This document shows positions 38,249-50,400 of a DNA stretch of 64,000 nucleotides, in pieces (the first letter of the stretch is position 1; every line of letters begins with the position of its first letter). The translations under genes and the position numbers were made by a program. Origin of the DNA: Rhynchonema sp. JSB1_4. Its lineage: Eukaryota > Nematoda > Chromadorea > Monhysterida > Xyalidae. The stretch spans positions 42,089 through 106,088 of the forward strand of contig JASAMV010005135.1 of NCBI GenBank assembly GCA_030248065.1. The letters are read 5' to 3'. Under the pieces are notes generated by a model. The model was not told the DNA's origin and made no database searches. It worked only from the letters and a program-made list of their open reading frames with translations.

Positions 38249-38524
38249 TTGGTTGCACAATGACTTTATAAGAATTGGTCAAATTTTTTTCCTGAATCGT
38301 AAAGAGGGAAAGTGACGGGGTGGTGACGTTGCGTTGCATGATCGCACACAAAGCATGTAGTAAAGAGAATGTTTCACACCTGCGGCAACGTGGTTGATCT
38401 GCTATTATTTTCAGGTGAAAATGTTTTGTGAGAATCACAAATACATAGCACAGTGGTTAAGAGTGACTGAACTTGAAAATCAGGATTGATTTGATGAATT
38501 CTTATATGGTCATTGTGCGACCAA
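38249..38524 (+). mobile_element. Tc1/mariner-type short element, copy 1 (left of the lectin gene)
   Basis: TTGGTTGCACAATGAC opens and GTCATTGTGCGACCAA closes the element. TA flanks both ends. A second copy of about 275 bp in the same orientation is at 40335. It has no open frame for a transposase. Confidence 0.88.
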
Positions 38525-38636
38525 TAACATATGTAAGTCACTGCCGAAGGTTCGAAACTTGTCACACTGGAAGAGATGCAAGACTTCGTGGCTGCTGCTG
38601 TAGGTCTTAAAAAATAAATGCGAATAAATCAGAACA

Positions 38637-40083
38637 TCAAGTCAGTTTTGTTCGAATCGTACGACCCTTGCGTTCCTGCGCCAAGTCCGATTCGTGCATC
38701 AATTCTTCTTGTTCATGCACACTGAATCGGTGGTACAACGCCTCAAGTGGAATCGGGGTGGGCGGGGGCTGAAGTATTGGACCGGTAGCGATGCGGTGTG
38801 GATTGTGAAACATCATTAACAGCCACTTTTGACAAGAAAACAGACCTCGATTTCCTCGTGCATCACTTCAAACACAATTCGTTCGAGGATCTTCTTGATT
38901 TCGGCCTGTGGCGGATCGTCGTCTACGATCTGAAACATCAGTCAGTCAGAAATTAGTTGGAAATCACAAACCCACTCGCAACCGTTTCCCAATATTTACG
39001 TCACGGAAAATCACCCAAAGCGTGAAAGTGAAACATCAACTCACATCAACCAACGCGTTGGTCAGCGTTTCTTTCATGTCCACCGCTGTTCGGTTTCGTT
39101 CGCACACGAAATAATGCGCCAGGAAACAATCGTAAAAGTGGACGTAGGGACTCAAAATCTCGCCAACCGGATTGAAGTAGGCCGCACACGCAACGCGCGA
39201 TGTTTGACCGTAGTTGGGAGCCAGGGGCAACAACCATGGACTGTAATAATAGAAAAGTCAGCGATCTGCGAAAATTTGGTTGGGAAACCTGGGATGCTGA
39301 ACATTCACTTCACGATGCTAGTGAACAACGCTTGATATGTCGATGGCCAAGTAAAACAATGAGACATTCGACACTGAGTGTGACCGGGTCACCACTGGCT
39401 GGCGGTCTGTAAAACAGAACCAGCCGAATAAAAAATTATCGGCCGAGAGTTTTTGTTGACGAGAATTTGAATCCAAATACGTACTTTCGTCGGTCGACCA
39501 GGTCTTCGTCAGTGCGTGCAATAAGCGCCAAACAAGCCCGAGTACACTAACAGTTCATGAAAGTGCATTCCGCCGGTAGTCTGCCAAGTGAGCACTTCAA
39601 CGTCCGGAATGAAGTCAGCTGATAATCCGATCCATGTTTGGTGATTCACAATGACATGTTGCAGCACATCCGCCTGAATTGAAAATGGCTGATGTTTCAA
39701 TATACATATGATGGATGGTGGAAACAGTTGATCACAAAGCAAACAAACCATTTCATCTTCATCTCTGAGCACAATCAAACTGGAGTTTTGTTCGTGACAG
39801 TAGTGCCAGGCGTCTTGGAAGTTCAGCTGATGTCGCACGAACAGATAGCAACTGCCCTGAAATTTAAAGGAAAGATAACTGAAATGCCCTGATTCAGGCA
39901 TAACGAAGATTTTTGCAATATAAACGAGATTGTCCAACTACCTACCTCATACATGAGCCATCCATTTGGACAACAGGCGCATTCGGCATAGGGTCGAATC
40001 GAAGCAATGTGTTTAGGATGATTGATTGAACTAACGAATGAAGTCAGAATTAGAAGCACGAACACAAATTGTGGGGCCAGCAT
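38637..40083 (-). CDS. Secreted C-type lectin-domain protein
   Basis: Exons in transcription order: 40083-39946, 39856-39749, 39673-39552, 39240-39045, 38929-38846, 38768-38637; all phases agree, giving about 259 residues. The signal peptide is MLAPQFVFVLLILTSFVSSI. The domain then runs CACCPNGWLMYEGSCYLF, NFQDAWHYCHEQNSSLIVLR (the AxxxC helix), TWIGLSADF (WIGL core), VACAAYFNP and CFLAHYFVCER (last Cys pair). This is the order of a C-type lectin domain. The EPN/QPD and WND calcium-site motifs are absent: where WND would fall the sequence is RVACAAYF, so carbohydrate binding is doubtful. After the domain come about 80 acidic, helical residues (DPPQAEIKKILERIVFEVMH) that are unusual for a secreted lectin. 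The gene is framed by two copies of one transposon. Confidence 0.85.
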
Positions 40084-40334
40084 ATCGCTGAATTTGGTTG
40101 GAGAAGGACAGACGTCAGCAGTATTGGACACAAAATTACAACACCAGAAATGTCTCGAATGTGCCTGAAAGTCACTCGATATCACGCTGCGAAGGTTATG
40201 TGATTGATTCGGATGTGACACGTTTCTGCAGTTACGCATTATTTCATGTGTGATATTTCATTTGGTGACCACCAGCTGTGTGGATTACAAGGTACACTGT
40301 TGTGATCACAAAGCCCCCTGTTTTCTTTTGTCTA

Positions 40335-40608
40335 TTGGTCGCACAATGACTTTATAAGAATTGGCCAACTTTTTTCCTGAATCGTAAAGAGGGACAGTGA
40401 CGGGGCAATGACGTTGCGTTGCGTGATCGCACGCAAAACACGTAGTAAAGAGAATGTTTCAGACCTGCGGCAACGTGGTTGATCTGCTAGATTATTTTCA
40501 GCTGAAAATGTTTTGTGAGAATCACAAATAACACCGTGGTTAAGAGTGACTGAACGTGAAAATCAGGATTGATTTTGATGAATTCTTATATAGCCATTGT
40601 GCTACCAA
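40335..40608 (+). mobile_element. Tc1/mariner-type short element, copy 2 (right of the lectin gene)
   Basis: The ends are TTGGTCGCACAATGAC and CATTGTGCTACCAA with TA on both sides. The body matches 38249-38524 along its whole length with scattered differences, so the two insertions are not recent twins. Confidence 0.88.
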
Positions 40609-41059
40609 TACAAGCTGTTATACCGGAGTTTTCCACATAGAGCCCCTCGAATAGCGAAAACGGCAAATGGTTTCCAGCCACACCACAACTCCTGGCTCTG
40701 GGAAGGCTTGGGATCGACGGCCCAAGCCCCCAATGTCCGGCCAAATGTGCGCTTTCACCTCCAGTGGCGGTCGACTGACAGCTGGTCAGTTGTTGGGTTA
40801 CTACTGTGGTATTGGTGTCATACTGTGGGTTACGGTTTGGTTTACGGGTTTACGGTAACCAAAACGGACAAGGTCGTTTGGCGCGAATTTAAAAAAGGGG
40901 AAAGAAAAATTTGTCGATCAGTCGCTCTCGCTCAGCTCAGCTGGCTTCTCCTTCTCCGCAGCTCGCAGCAGTGTACCGTTAAAAACCTAATACATGGGGG
41001 GCTCTATTAATTCACTGACCCCATTTTGGGGCTCCATTACGGGGGGCCCTATTCCGGGG

Positions 41060-41477
41060 CAGTGTAGTGGCAGGCCCATGTGTGGGAGGTAAGTATGATG
41101 CGGGGTTGGGACCGGAAGCGTGAGAGGTATGATTTTGGTCACCCAAAAAGGCGAAAAAACACCGTTTTTGTGATACAATTTTGGCCAAAAATTGAGGTAA
41201 AAATAGTACTTTTTCAAAATTTTCGCCGAAAATCGCCTAAAAACAGGTATTATGTGTGGGTTTGCGCGCGGAGCGCGCGATTTTTGGGAAAATAAGGTCG
41301 AAAAACACCGATTTTTGCCTTAAAAAGGTATAAAATTGCTTGTGAGAGGTATGATTTGGAGTTGTGAGAGGTAAGTACTCAACCCCCCCCCCAACCCCCC
41401 CCCTCGGGTTTTGTGGTTGTTAATTTCTGAGTGGGGGGGGGTAACCCCCCCCCTACCCCCCCCCAGCCACTACTATG
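41060..41477 (-). mobile_element. Short hAT-like element family M1, copy C, TSD TTCCGGGG
   Basis: This is the inverted copy of the elements at 5919 and 6677, with ends CAGTGTAGTGGC and GCCACTACTATG. TTCCGGGG is duplicated exactly at 41052-41059 and 41478-41485. It is slightly longer than the others because of C- and G-run expansion. Confidence 0.9.
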
Positions 41478-41750
41478 TTCCGGGGGCCTCTATTAGGGGT
41501 GTTTTCCGGATCTCGTTGTAGGTCTTTGCATGAGCTTGCAAATAAAATTTGAAATTTGAATTAATTCACTGACCCAAAACTGAAAAATTGTTCCCAGGAA
41601 CACCCCTAAAAATGGGTTTGAATTGAAATGATGTTTTTTCGCTCACACCGTAAAAACCTAAATACAGCCCCCCGGAATAGAGCCCCCCCGTAATACGGCC
41701 CCCCAAAAAGGGGTCAGTGAATTAATAGAGCCCCCCCCGGAAAAGAGCCC

Positions 41751-43085
41751 CCTAAGTAACTTCCCCTATACAGTAGTGTATTAAGGCTTGATAGTGGTGC
41801 ACAGGTACATTTATGCACGTTTGTTGTTCGTCCAGAGCGCATAATAGCCTCTTATTGACGAATAGACACGAATAAATGCGATCACAAGCGAAAAAAACAT
41901 CCTTTCAAACCCCTTTTTAGGTTTTTTTTTGGTTATTTCTGGGCACACTTTTTCAGGTTCGGGTCAGTGAATTAATAGAGGCCCCCGGAATCAATGGTGC
42001 AGCTGGGGGGGGGAGTGGGGGTCCCCCTAGGTACAGTAGGTAGGTTGCCGCCCCTCCCCTGGTACAGTAGGTATAGGTAAGGTAGGTTGCCGCCCCACCT
42101 AACTTTTCACCCAAAACACTCATTTTTGGCTTAAAATTGCATAAAATTAGCATACCGTAAAAACCTAAATACAGCCCCCCGGAATAGAGCCCCGCCGAGT
42201 AGAGTCCCCCTAGGTACAGTAGGTAGGTTGCCGCCCCTCCCCTGGTACAGTAGGTAGGTTGCCGCCCCACCTAACTTTTCACCCAAAACACTCATTTTTG
42301 GCTTAAAATTGCATAAAATTAGCATACCGTAAAAACCTAAATACAGCCCCCCGGAATAGAGCCCCGCCGTAATACAGCCCCCAAGAAGGGGTCAGTGAAT
42401 TACCGTAAAACCTAAAATACAAGGGGGGGGCTGTATTTTTTCACTGACCCCTTTTAGGGGGGGCTGTATTTTGGGGGGGGCTGTATTTTTTCGCTGCCCA
42501 AAATCTCAAAAAATGTTCCCAAAAATGCCCCTCAAATGGAGTTCTGTCAGGGTGTTACTGGTCATTATTGAGTGTTTTTAGGTGCAGATCTTCCATAAAA
42601 GGCTTTACGTCATCATATACTCAACCACAAACGTTGTACATAATGTGTCGTATACAAGAACTTGACTTTACGACCCCCAAACGGGGAATTCCAAGTTGGG
42701 GGGGGGGCTGGATTTTTGGGGGGGGGGCTCTATTTTTTCACTGACCCCGTTTAGGGGGGGCTGTATTTTTTTTTGGGGGGGGGGCTCTATTTTGGGGGGG
42801 GCTCTATTTTAGGGAATACGGTAATAGAGACCCCCGGAATAGAGCCCCCCCTAAGTAACATCCCCTATACAGTAGTGTATTAAGGCTTGATAGTGGTGCA
42901 CGCACAGGTACATTTATGCACGTTTGTTGTTCGTTCAGAGCACATAATACGCCTCTAATTGACGAATAGACACGAATAAATGCGATTACAAGCGAAAAAC
43001 ATCCTTTCAAACCCATTTTTAGGGGTTTTTGGGGGTATTTCTCGGAACAATTTTTCAGGTTCGGGTCAGTGAATTAATAGAGGCC
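41751..43085. repeat. Direct duplications inside island B
   Basis: About 240 bp with CAGTAGTGTATTAAGGCTTG and CGAATAGACACGAATAAATG occur at about 41751-41990 and again at about 42842-43085. A second pair (about 170 bp, with ACCTAACTTTTCACCCAAAA) occurs at about 42025-42195 and 42207-42367. Confidence 0.8.
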
Positions 43086-43893
43086 TATACTTGCGGGCCG
43101 GAAAAAAAACCGTTTTTTTTCCGGAAAAAAACCGAAAAAAAACCGTTTTTTTTCCGAGGCCCGGAAAAATACGTTTTTATTTTTCCGGAAATTTTTCCAA
43201 GTGGCAACTTTTGGAAAAAAAACGGTTTTTTTTCCAAAAATTTCCGAAATATTTTCAAAGGTTGCGAAATGATGTTGTCAAAACCAATGTAAATCGGTCC
43301 TAAACAGTTCAAAATGAGCACTTTTTAATCTCCAAGTGCATTTTTAGCCTGTTTCAGGCCATTTCCCGACAAAATTTTCACCAAAATGGGCGTTTTTGGA
43401 CCATGGGTATCCTTAAGTACTGGAAAAATATTTGGAAAAAAAACGGTTTTTTTTCCGGAAAAAAAACGGTTTTTTTTCCAAAAATATATTTTGCGGAAAA
43501 ATACGCAAGTATATAGAGGCCCCCCGGAATAGAGCCCCCCGGTAATAGAGCCCCCCAAAATCGGATCAGTGAATTAATAGAGCCCCCCCTTCTATTTAGG
43601 TTTTTACGGTATTTGTCTGCAAATAGGCGAAAAATCGCGCGCTGCGCGCGAAATAAGTGTTTTAGGCCACGTTTTCCCCAGTATTTAGACATAAAAAAAT
43701 TCGGTTTCCAGATGACCCCCCCCCCCCCCCCAAGTGGTACGACCCCCTAGCTCGGCTGGTACAGTAGGTAGGTTGCCGCCCCGCATTTTGAGTGGTACAG
43801 TCGGTTGCCGCCCCGCCTGGGTAGCTACACCACTGCCCGGAATAGAGCCCCCCTAGAGCCCCCAAAGTGGGGTCAGTGAATTAATAGAGCCCC

Positions 43894-44272
43894 CAGTGTA
43901 GTTCCTGGGGGGGAGGGGCCCCCCTAAGGTACACTAACCGCCGCGACCAAGGTACACTGCTAACCGCCGCGCCAGGCACACTAACCGCCTCAATTTTTGC
44001 CTAGAATAGGCAATTTTAGGCCTAAAATGGGTATTTTTAGGCCGAAAATGGGCGATTTTCAGGTCGATGTTGTCAAAAGTCGCCAAAATACCCTTTTTAT
44101 GGAGAATTTTTTCCAAAAAGGGGCAAAAATCGGTCAAATTTTCTACCTCAAAAAGTGACTTTTTCCTGAATTTTGGGTCTTCCCCCCCCTTCCCCCAGGG
44201 AGGTACACTAACCGCCGCACGGAAAAAAGGGGTAGGTACACTAACCGCCGCGCTGGACCAGGAACTACACTG
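43894..44272. mobile_element. hAT-like element, TIR CAGTGTAGTTCCTGG (copy 3)
   Basis: The perfect 15-bp inverted ends are identical to those of the elements at 3358 and 5821. The interior has the same GGTACACTAACCGCCGCG units as the 3358 copy, in reverse. No clear target duplication; the left flank is another repeat. Confidence 0.75.
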
Positions 44273-44432
44273 ACGGTAACTCAACTGCCGTCAACTCAAC
44301 TCAAAGTCACAAACAGATTCGGTCCACCACAGCACAGTGTCGGTCAAACAAAATAAACACTGCCTGAGTCTGACGGACCCACCACGTGCGGCTTAAGGAA
44401 AGATAGTTGATTTGAGAAGCAAAAGGAATAAA

Positions 44433-47400
44433 ATGAAGCGAAAGCAGAGAAAATCGTCATCATCGGCGGCAGCTTCGCCTTCACCAGCTGCTGCAGCAAC
44501 ACGATCAAGCAAAAGAACCGTGGTGAATTCAAAGTCCACGTTGGCCAAAAACAGTGTTGATCAGAAAAACCCGGTGAGTGAAGAAAGAACGACTGGCACG
44601 CCCTGACCCTGAATATAGGTACTGGGACAAAGTCATTGCTGAAGCATTGGTACCTGGTACGAAAATGTGTTTTAAACCAAGGAAGTGTCGTAAAAACATT
44701 TCTTAGTTGAAGTATTTGGACTGTGCTTTTTTGTCCAAAGCCTCTATATTCAAGGCGTTTCGAGCCACTGACTGGCTGAATCTCAACAGTTGGAACGGGG
44801 CCAAAATCCTGCGCGCAGTACCCCGGTATCTCCCTTTTTGGCCTCAATGTATAGGCAATCCATCGGCTCATGGCTATACACACAACGCATGCAGCAGCGG
44901 CACACGCCATTTTCTAAACAAAATGCAAACTTTGAGCGAGTGTCATACTTTAATGACCGCTTTTTAACTCCGGTTCATTAGCTGCTTGACATAACACTTT
45001 TCTGCATTATTGCAAAATTTGGGGATGTTTCAAAGGATAACTGCAGAAAAGACATAAAGGCAAACTACGCCAACACGAGCCCGATTTCGAAGGTGGTGTG
45101 TATTCAAAACGAATTGAAAGAGAAAATCATCATGCTCCGCTTTGTATTCTTCAACGTGTAACATTTCCCAAATCAGCAGCCACGTATGAATGTTTCACTA
45201 TTCTGCCAGCTGCGAAATCGGGCTCGTGTTGGCGTAGTTTGCCTATACATTCATTGATGGCAGTAATGTAGCGTGCAGCCTGTGTGTGTGGAATGCCATG
45301 AGCTGGCGGATTGCCTATACAGTGTCTCCCCCCCCCAGAAGAAGTATGTGCCACTGATTGGTCCGGACTGTCCGTGTCGTGTGGCCGACCGACTGCCGAC
45401 TGCTCCACTGTGACTCTGACACTTTCACAGTCTTGGCTGCTGATGGAGTGATTGATGATGTATCATATATGTCGCACTAATATTTTGCAGGACACTGAAA
45501 CGCAACAGCTAGAAAAACCGTTATTTGACACTGTGGTCGTGGGTGGCACGAGAAATGATCAACGCTCGTTACGATGTTCGGTCTGGTGAGTTCAGTAGCC
45601 ACATTTGTTTATTTTATAGCCTTGGTTCATCACTTCCTTATTTTAAGTTGCTTTCTTATTGGCAAAGACAACCCAACAATCCACGAAATTGCAGTCAATC
45701 CGTTCGCAAAGAAGAGTTGCGCGTGCTCGTCTGTGGGGGAAATCATCTTATGTGCAGGCAAGTCTCCGAGTATTATCAGCGCCAGCGGTGTATCATTATT
45801 AGTCAGAATTAAAATATGACGTGTTGTAATATAATAAACTATGGTACTGATTCGCAACAACTGATTTAGTGAGTGTGTCGCGTCATTGGTCACCATCCAC
45901 AATAACAAGGCCGAGTTTCCATGTCCCTGCTGTCGCAATCCGGTGCTGAAGCGCAAATCGAAAAAAGACGTGCGTTCCCATCCTGAAAACAGTTTTTATT
46001 CTTTCTTCATTACGATTGTCAGTCATAGTCATTCCTGTCATCAATGGCATATCAATGTACCCAGCCTGACAAAATAAGAACGTCTTTTTCTCTCTCTTTC
46101 ACTCTTTTTTCCAACAATTTCAGGAACTTCTATCCGTTACGTCGAACAAGTTCCTGAAGATCATACAGTGTCACAATGGGTTCCTGGACAGCGAGGGTGG
46201 ATTGATCGCAGCCGAAAGTGACCAAGACCCGGTAAGGAACGTTGTTTTCCAAAAATACGTTTTTAAAAACCTTTTGATGTCATAACTAATCAATCAAATT
46301 GCAAAAAATATAATTTTCAACATCTGTTCTTGTATGATTTTGTTTTTGCTCACAGATTCCGATGGTGCCGAACGTTGTCGAAATGAATGGGGAACAAGAT
46401 GGACCGACAAGCAGCCACAGCAGCAGCAGTGTCACGACGACGCAAAAGACTGACGATGTGTCTGCACCACTACTGGCCACACAAGAATTCCTTCATCCAG
46501 CACTGCCACCAATGCTGCCATTATCCGGTAATTAATGGAGGTTTTGAATTTCACATAATTTTTTTAGCATGAAATAAAGACGATTTGTCGTAATTTCCAG
46601 CAAGCGCCACCGCGACTGGACGAAAATCAACGTCGCTCGAAGAGATGTATGTGATGGAAAGTCAGGTTACTCGATATTTGTGGCCATAAATGTTCTTCCC
46701 GTTTGTTTTACCAACTTTTTCCACGATCTGTAGGTGCCCTCCTCTTTGGTCTCGTCGCCTCAACCGATTCCTGTAACTGCGAACACACGAAAAAGAAAAT
46801 CGAGGAGTTCAAAACAACAGATGTCCAAAGTTGATGAAAGTTCGTATTTCACCCAATTACTGGATTTAAGGTTTTTACAGAAGCATGAAAATAGGTTTTT
46901 CAATTTCAGCTGCACAGGCAGTCAAGAAAGCAACGAAGAACGACAATGAAGAAGTGGATCCAAGCACGTTGCGCACGCCGACTGTTGTTCGGTAAAGCGT
47001 TTTTTCACCAATGGCTGACAATCATTCTGAGTAAAGGGATGCGAGGGTGTTGTGCAGCATGTGTGATTACCAAACAGTTTGAAAAAATATTTTTCTAGGT
47101 TTCCAACGCCTAGGTTTCAGCGTTTTCAAAGTAACACCTAATTTCAGCGAGCCGCTATCCCACAGCATCGAAAATTCGCCAGTCCGTCGTTCCAAGATTC
47201 CTTCGTCCTCCCCACCGCCCAGTCCCGAACTCAACACATCATTGGATTCAGCCATAGTGTCCCCGGTGACGCTCGGCCCTCCTCAGGATGCACCGAAGAG
47301 CGCCAAAGAACGTGCAATCATGGCTGCAAAGGTGCCCGAATCACCGATGCCGCTGACACGTGCGCATGTGAGCAGCACTGCCGCGCCGGTGATGTTGGAT

Positions 47401-50400
47401 GCACACACGCAGATTGAGGTGAGCATGAAAATAGCAAGAAGATTTTCGGTGTTTTAAACATTTGCGATGTAGTTTACTCCATATTTCACATCAGCTGCAT
47501 GTGTTATTCCGCATTTTCTTCAGCTGCCGCTCTGCTGTGCCGATCAGCCGACAAAACGTCGCGATTCAATCGATTTTCAATGTCAAGCTGAATTTATCAA
47601 CCAAACAAAGGACGCTGCAGCCGTCGCCAAACCCGATCAGAAGAATCGATCGTCGCAGACGGTCGCTGAGAAAAAGAAGTCGAGGGGTGCGTCGTAATAT
47701 GTGAAGTTTGCAGCGTGTTTTTGGTCGTCCGTTTTACAGTCGAACGGTGCACCACCAAGTAGTCGTCAGTCAGTGAGAATGCACCAGGTTGATGGCCCCA
47801 ACAACACACCACCTGGCTCTATACTCTGTTTAAGACACAGTGTATTTTGTTGCAGCGTCCTTCTGTCAGACCAATATCGAGATGGCGGACAGTGATTGTC
47901 AAACTGTGAATGTCAGTCGATTAAGTATTGTGCATTGCGATTCTGTCTCGTGCGGTATTGAACCCGAGCCTGTGGTGCCCGTGGAACATCAGCCGGGCGC
48001 GGACACGGTTGAACAACAGCACGGAGGTACAAGTTGGCTAATTTCGGTTGGTGATGGTCATGAAAATACGTTTTTTCGTTTCCAGTGCTAGAAGAAGGCC
48101 AAAACGACTCGTTGGCTGGGTTGTTCGGTAACGATAATGACGATGAAGTGGAGACGGAAGTAGAAGTCGAGTCAAGCGAACAACAGCACAAAACAGCAGG
48201 TCTGTTGTTGTAGAATTTATTTGAGAAATTAGATAACTTCAATATTAAAAAATTTGATGCGAGACAATAATAGAAGCTTTCAGATGCGGCAGTGGTGACT
48301 GGGACAATAGAAGATAAAAGTACTGATCTTGACGAGCTACCGATTGGCGGCGAATGGGATGAATTGCTCAACGAAACACAACCACCACAGACGAACATAA
48401 ATGGACAAGGTTGGGGTTGGTGTGGTGCGACAGTTGACATTGCGGCTAATGCTACAGTCGTCAACTCAAGTGGTCAACTCTCATAGTCAACTGAAGCAGG
48501 CCTAAATGAGCGTGACATGGCAGGTGACGATCTGTGTTGAGGACAGTACTGTAAGCCGACATTGCAGTCAAAATAATGAATATGCTATGTTGATCACAGA
48601 AGCTCCGGGGAGTGCGCACCGACAATGTGCTGGTGCACCGCCATTTGTGAAAACAGGACAAAACGCACAGCTTGCACCATCAAGAATCGTTTTTTTTAAA
48701 TCCAATTTGCAGTGCACAATTCAGAACCAGTCATCGAGCGTCAAGCTGCGGGCACGGGACCAATGGCGCAAAGTGAAATAAAAGAAGTACCGCAGTTGGT
48801 ACGATCGGATTCAAATTCGCGCGATTTGTTTGATGAACAGACTGAGGACGGGACGGGAAAGGAGACCAATAAAGGTTAGTACAGAGCCAGTTCTTTCTAT
48901 GCTCAATTTTTGCGTTGTAAATAATAGGGCGGACGTACCTCCAGCCTTTGAACCACTCAGCCATGCTGTATTATGGTGAATGGCGGTACAATCGAACGAA
49001 AAGCCGGGGCCCACCAAGTTCACCGAATACAGGATAGATTACATGTGTTTCAGGACGCTGATGCCTTGATGCACGATTTTAGAAACAGATCGATTTATTT
49101 TTCCAGACCGATCGCCAACTTTGGGCGATGAGACAATTTTTGAACAGCTTGAATCGAGCATGAACACGCAACCGCAGCCAGATATTCCCAATCGTTAGCA
49201 TGCCTTCGGTATGACTTGCTTGATTTTTGTGCTGAAATGTACTTGTCCCCACACGCAGAAACAACCAGCATTGCGACAACAGCTGATGCACCAAAATCAG
49301 GCGTGGGTGCGTCGCCAGAAGAATTGACCGATTCACAAATGATCAGTTTCCTGTGTGAGTCTGAATGCCACACCGTTAGATCTCGCGTTTTGATCTGGTT
49401 CTAAAATGAAGTTGAAGAATCAAATTTCTGTGTCTTTTAGCGTTGAGTCAAGCAGTCAACAACAATAATGATGCCAACAATCAACGAACTGCAGCCACAA
49501 ATGATGAGGATCACATGGAACCGATTGATGAGAACAATACAGAACAGGAGAGACATCCGGAGGTGATCGCTATTGAGAATGAAAGTGGAGATGAGTTAGT
49601 TGACTGAAGGTTTAATTTTATTTCTTGTCGCATCTGTTACGTTTTTAAAAACAATATTCTCAATTTGAAAACAACCTTACTTCAGTGACGATGATATTGT
49701 TTGTGAAACGGTACCAGCGCCAACTGCAGTTAAAACGCCTGATAGACCACGGGAACAAGATAAAGGTTGTTTGATGGCGTTTTGTGATTTCTCGATAAAA
49801 GTAGTTTCTGAATATTACAGCAATCCAAAAACCGAATGAGAAATCGCCGTCGTCAGAGAGTCGACCAATAGCTCGTGTGGCGCCATTGGGATCGCAACAG
49901 CCGTTGAGTGATTCGCAAATGTTGGCAGCATTCGAAATTCCCAATGGAAACACACCTGCTGGTTTGTTCGGGACACATATTTTTTGTCTGACATAAACAA
50001 TTTTTGTCTCGGATAATTTCCTGCATCACAACATAAAGCTCCCCTGATGTTTCAGCACCGATTCGAGCCGTGTCCGTGTGTACGACCGGTTTTCGTGGTG
50101 CTCACGCTCAGGTACGCGCATACGTATTGCTGGCTTCAGTTTATTCAACTGAGGATTTTGTATAACTGAATTACAATCACAGGATCTATTCAATTCATTC
50201 CGTGCCATCCCTGGTGCGACACTGACGCGCGAATTCAATTCTGCCACAACCACGCACGTCGCAGTGCATTCAACTGAGGGTGGGCTTTAGCTGATTTTTT
50301 AGTTTTGTGCTGGTCTTAGTCATTTTCCGTTCATTTTATGTGTTTTTGCTTGCTTCATTTATTGTAATTTTGTCCAACCAACTATCCAGATTTGCAGGCC

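Larger units (their letters stand above)
40984..44272. mobile_element. Repeat island B: nested non-autonomous elements
   Basis: The island is made of blocks with ACCGTAAAAACCTAAATACAGCCCCCC and its complement GGTTTTTACGGT, GTACAGTAGGTAGGTTGCCG units, the M1 element at 41060, a duplicated 240-bp block, a block inverted relative to 3650-3960, A/T-rich inverted runs with ACCGTTTTTTTT (43085-43520) and a CAGTGTAGTTCCTGG element at 43894. It lies between the lectin gene and the BRCA1-like gene. No transposase is seen. Confidence 0.75.

Noticed and set aside
39318..39521. Additional lectin exon in the 39241-39551 intron
   Set aside because: Direct joining of 39552 to 39240 keeps phase and gives the expected domain sequence, so the frame inside the intron is not needed.
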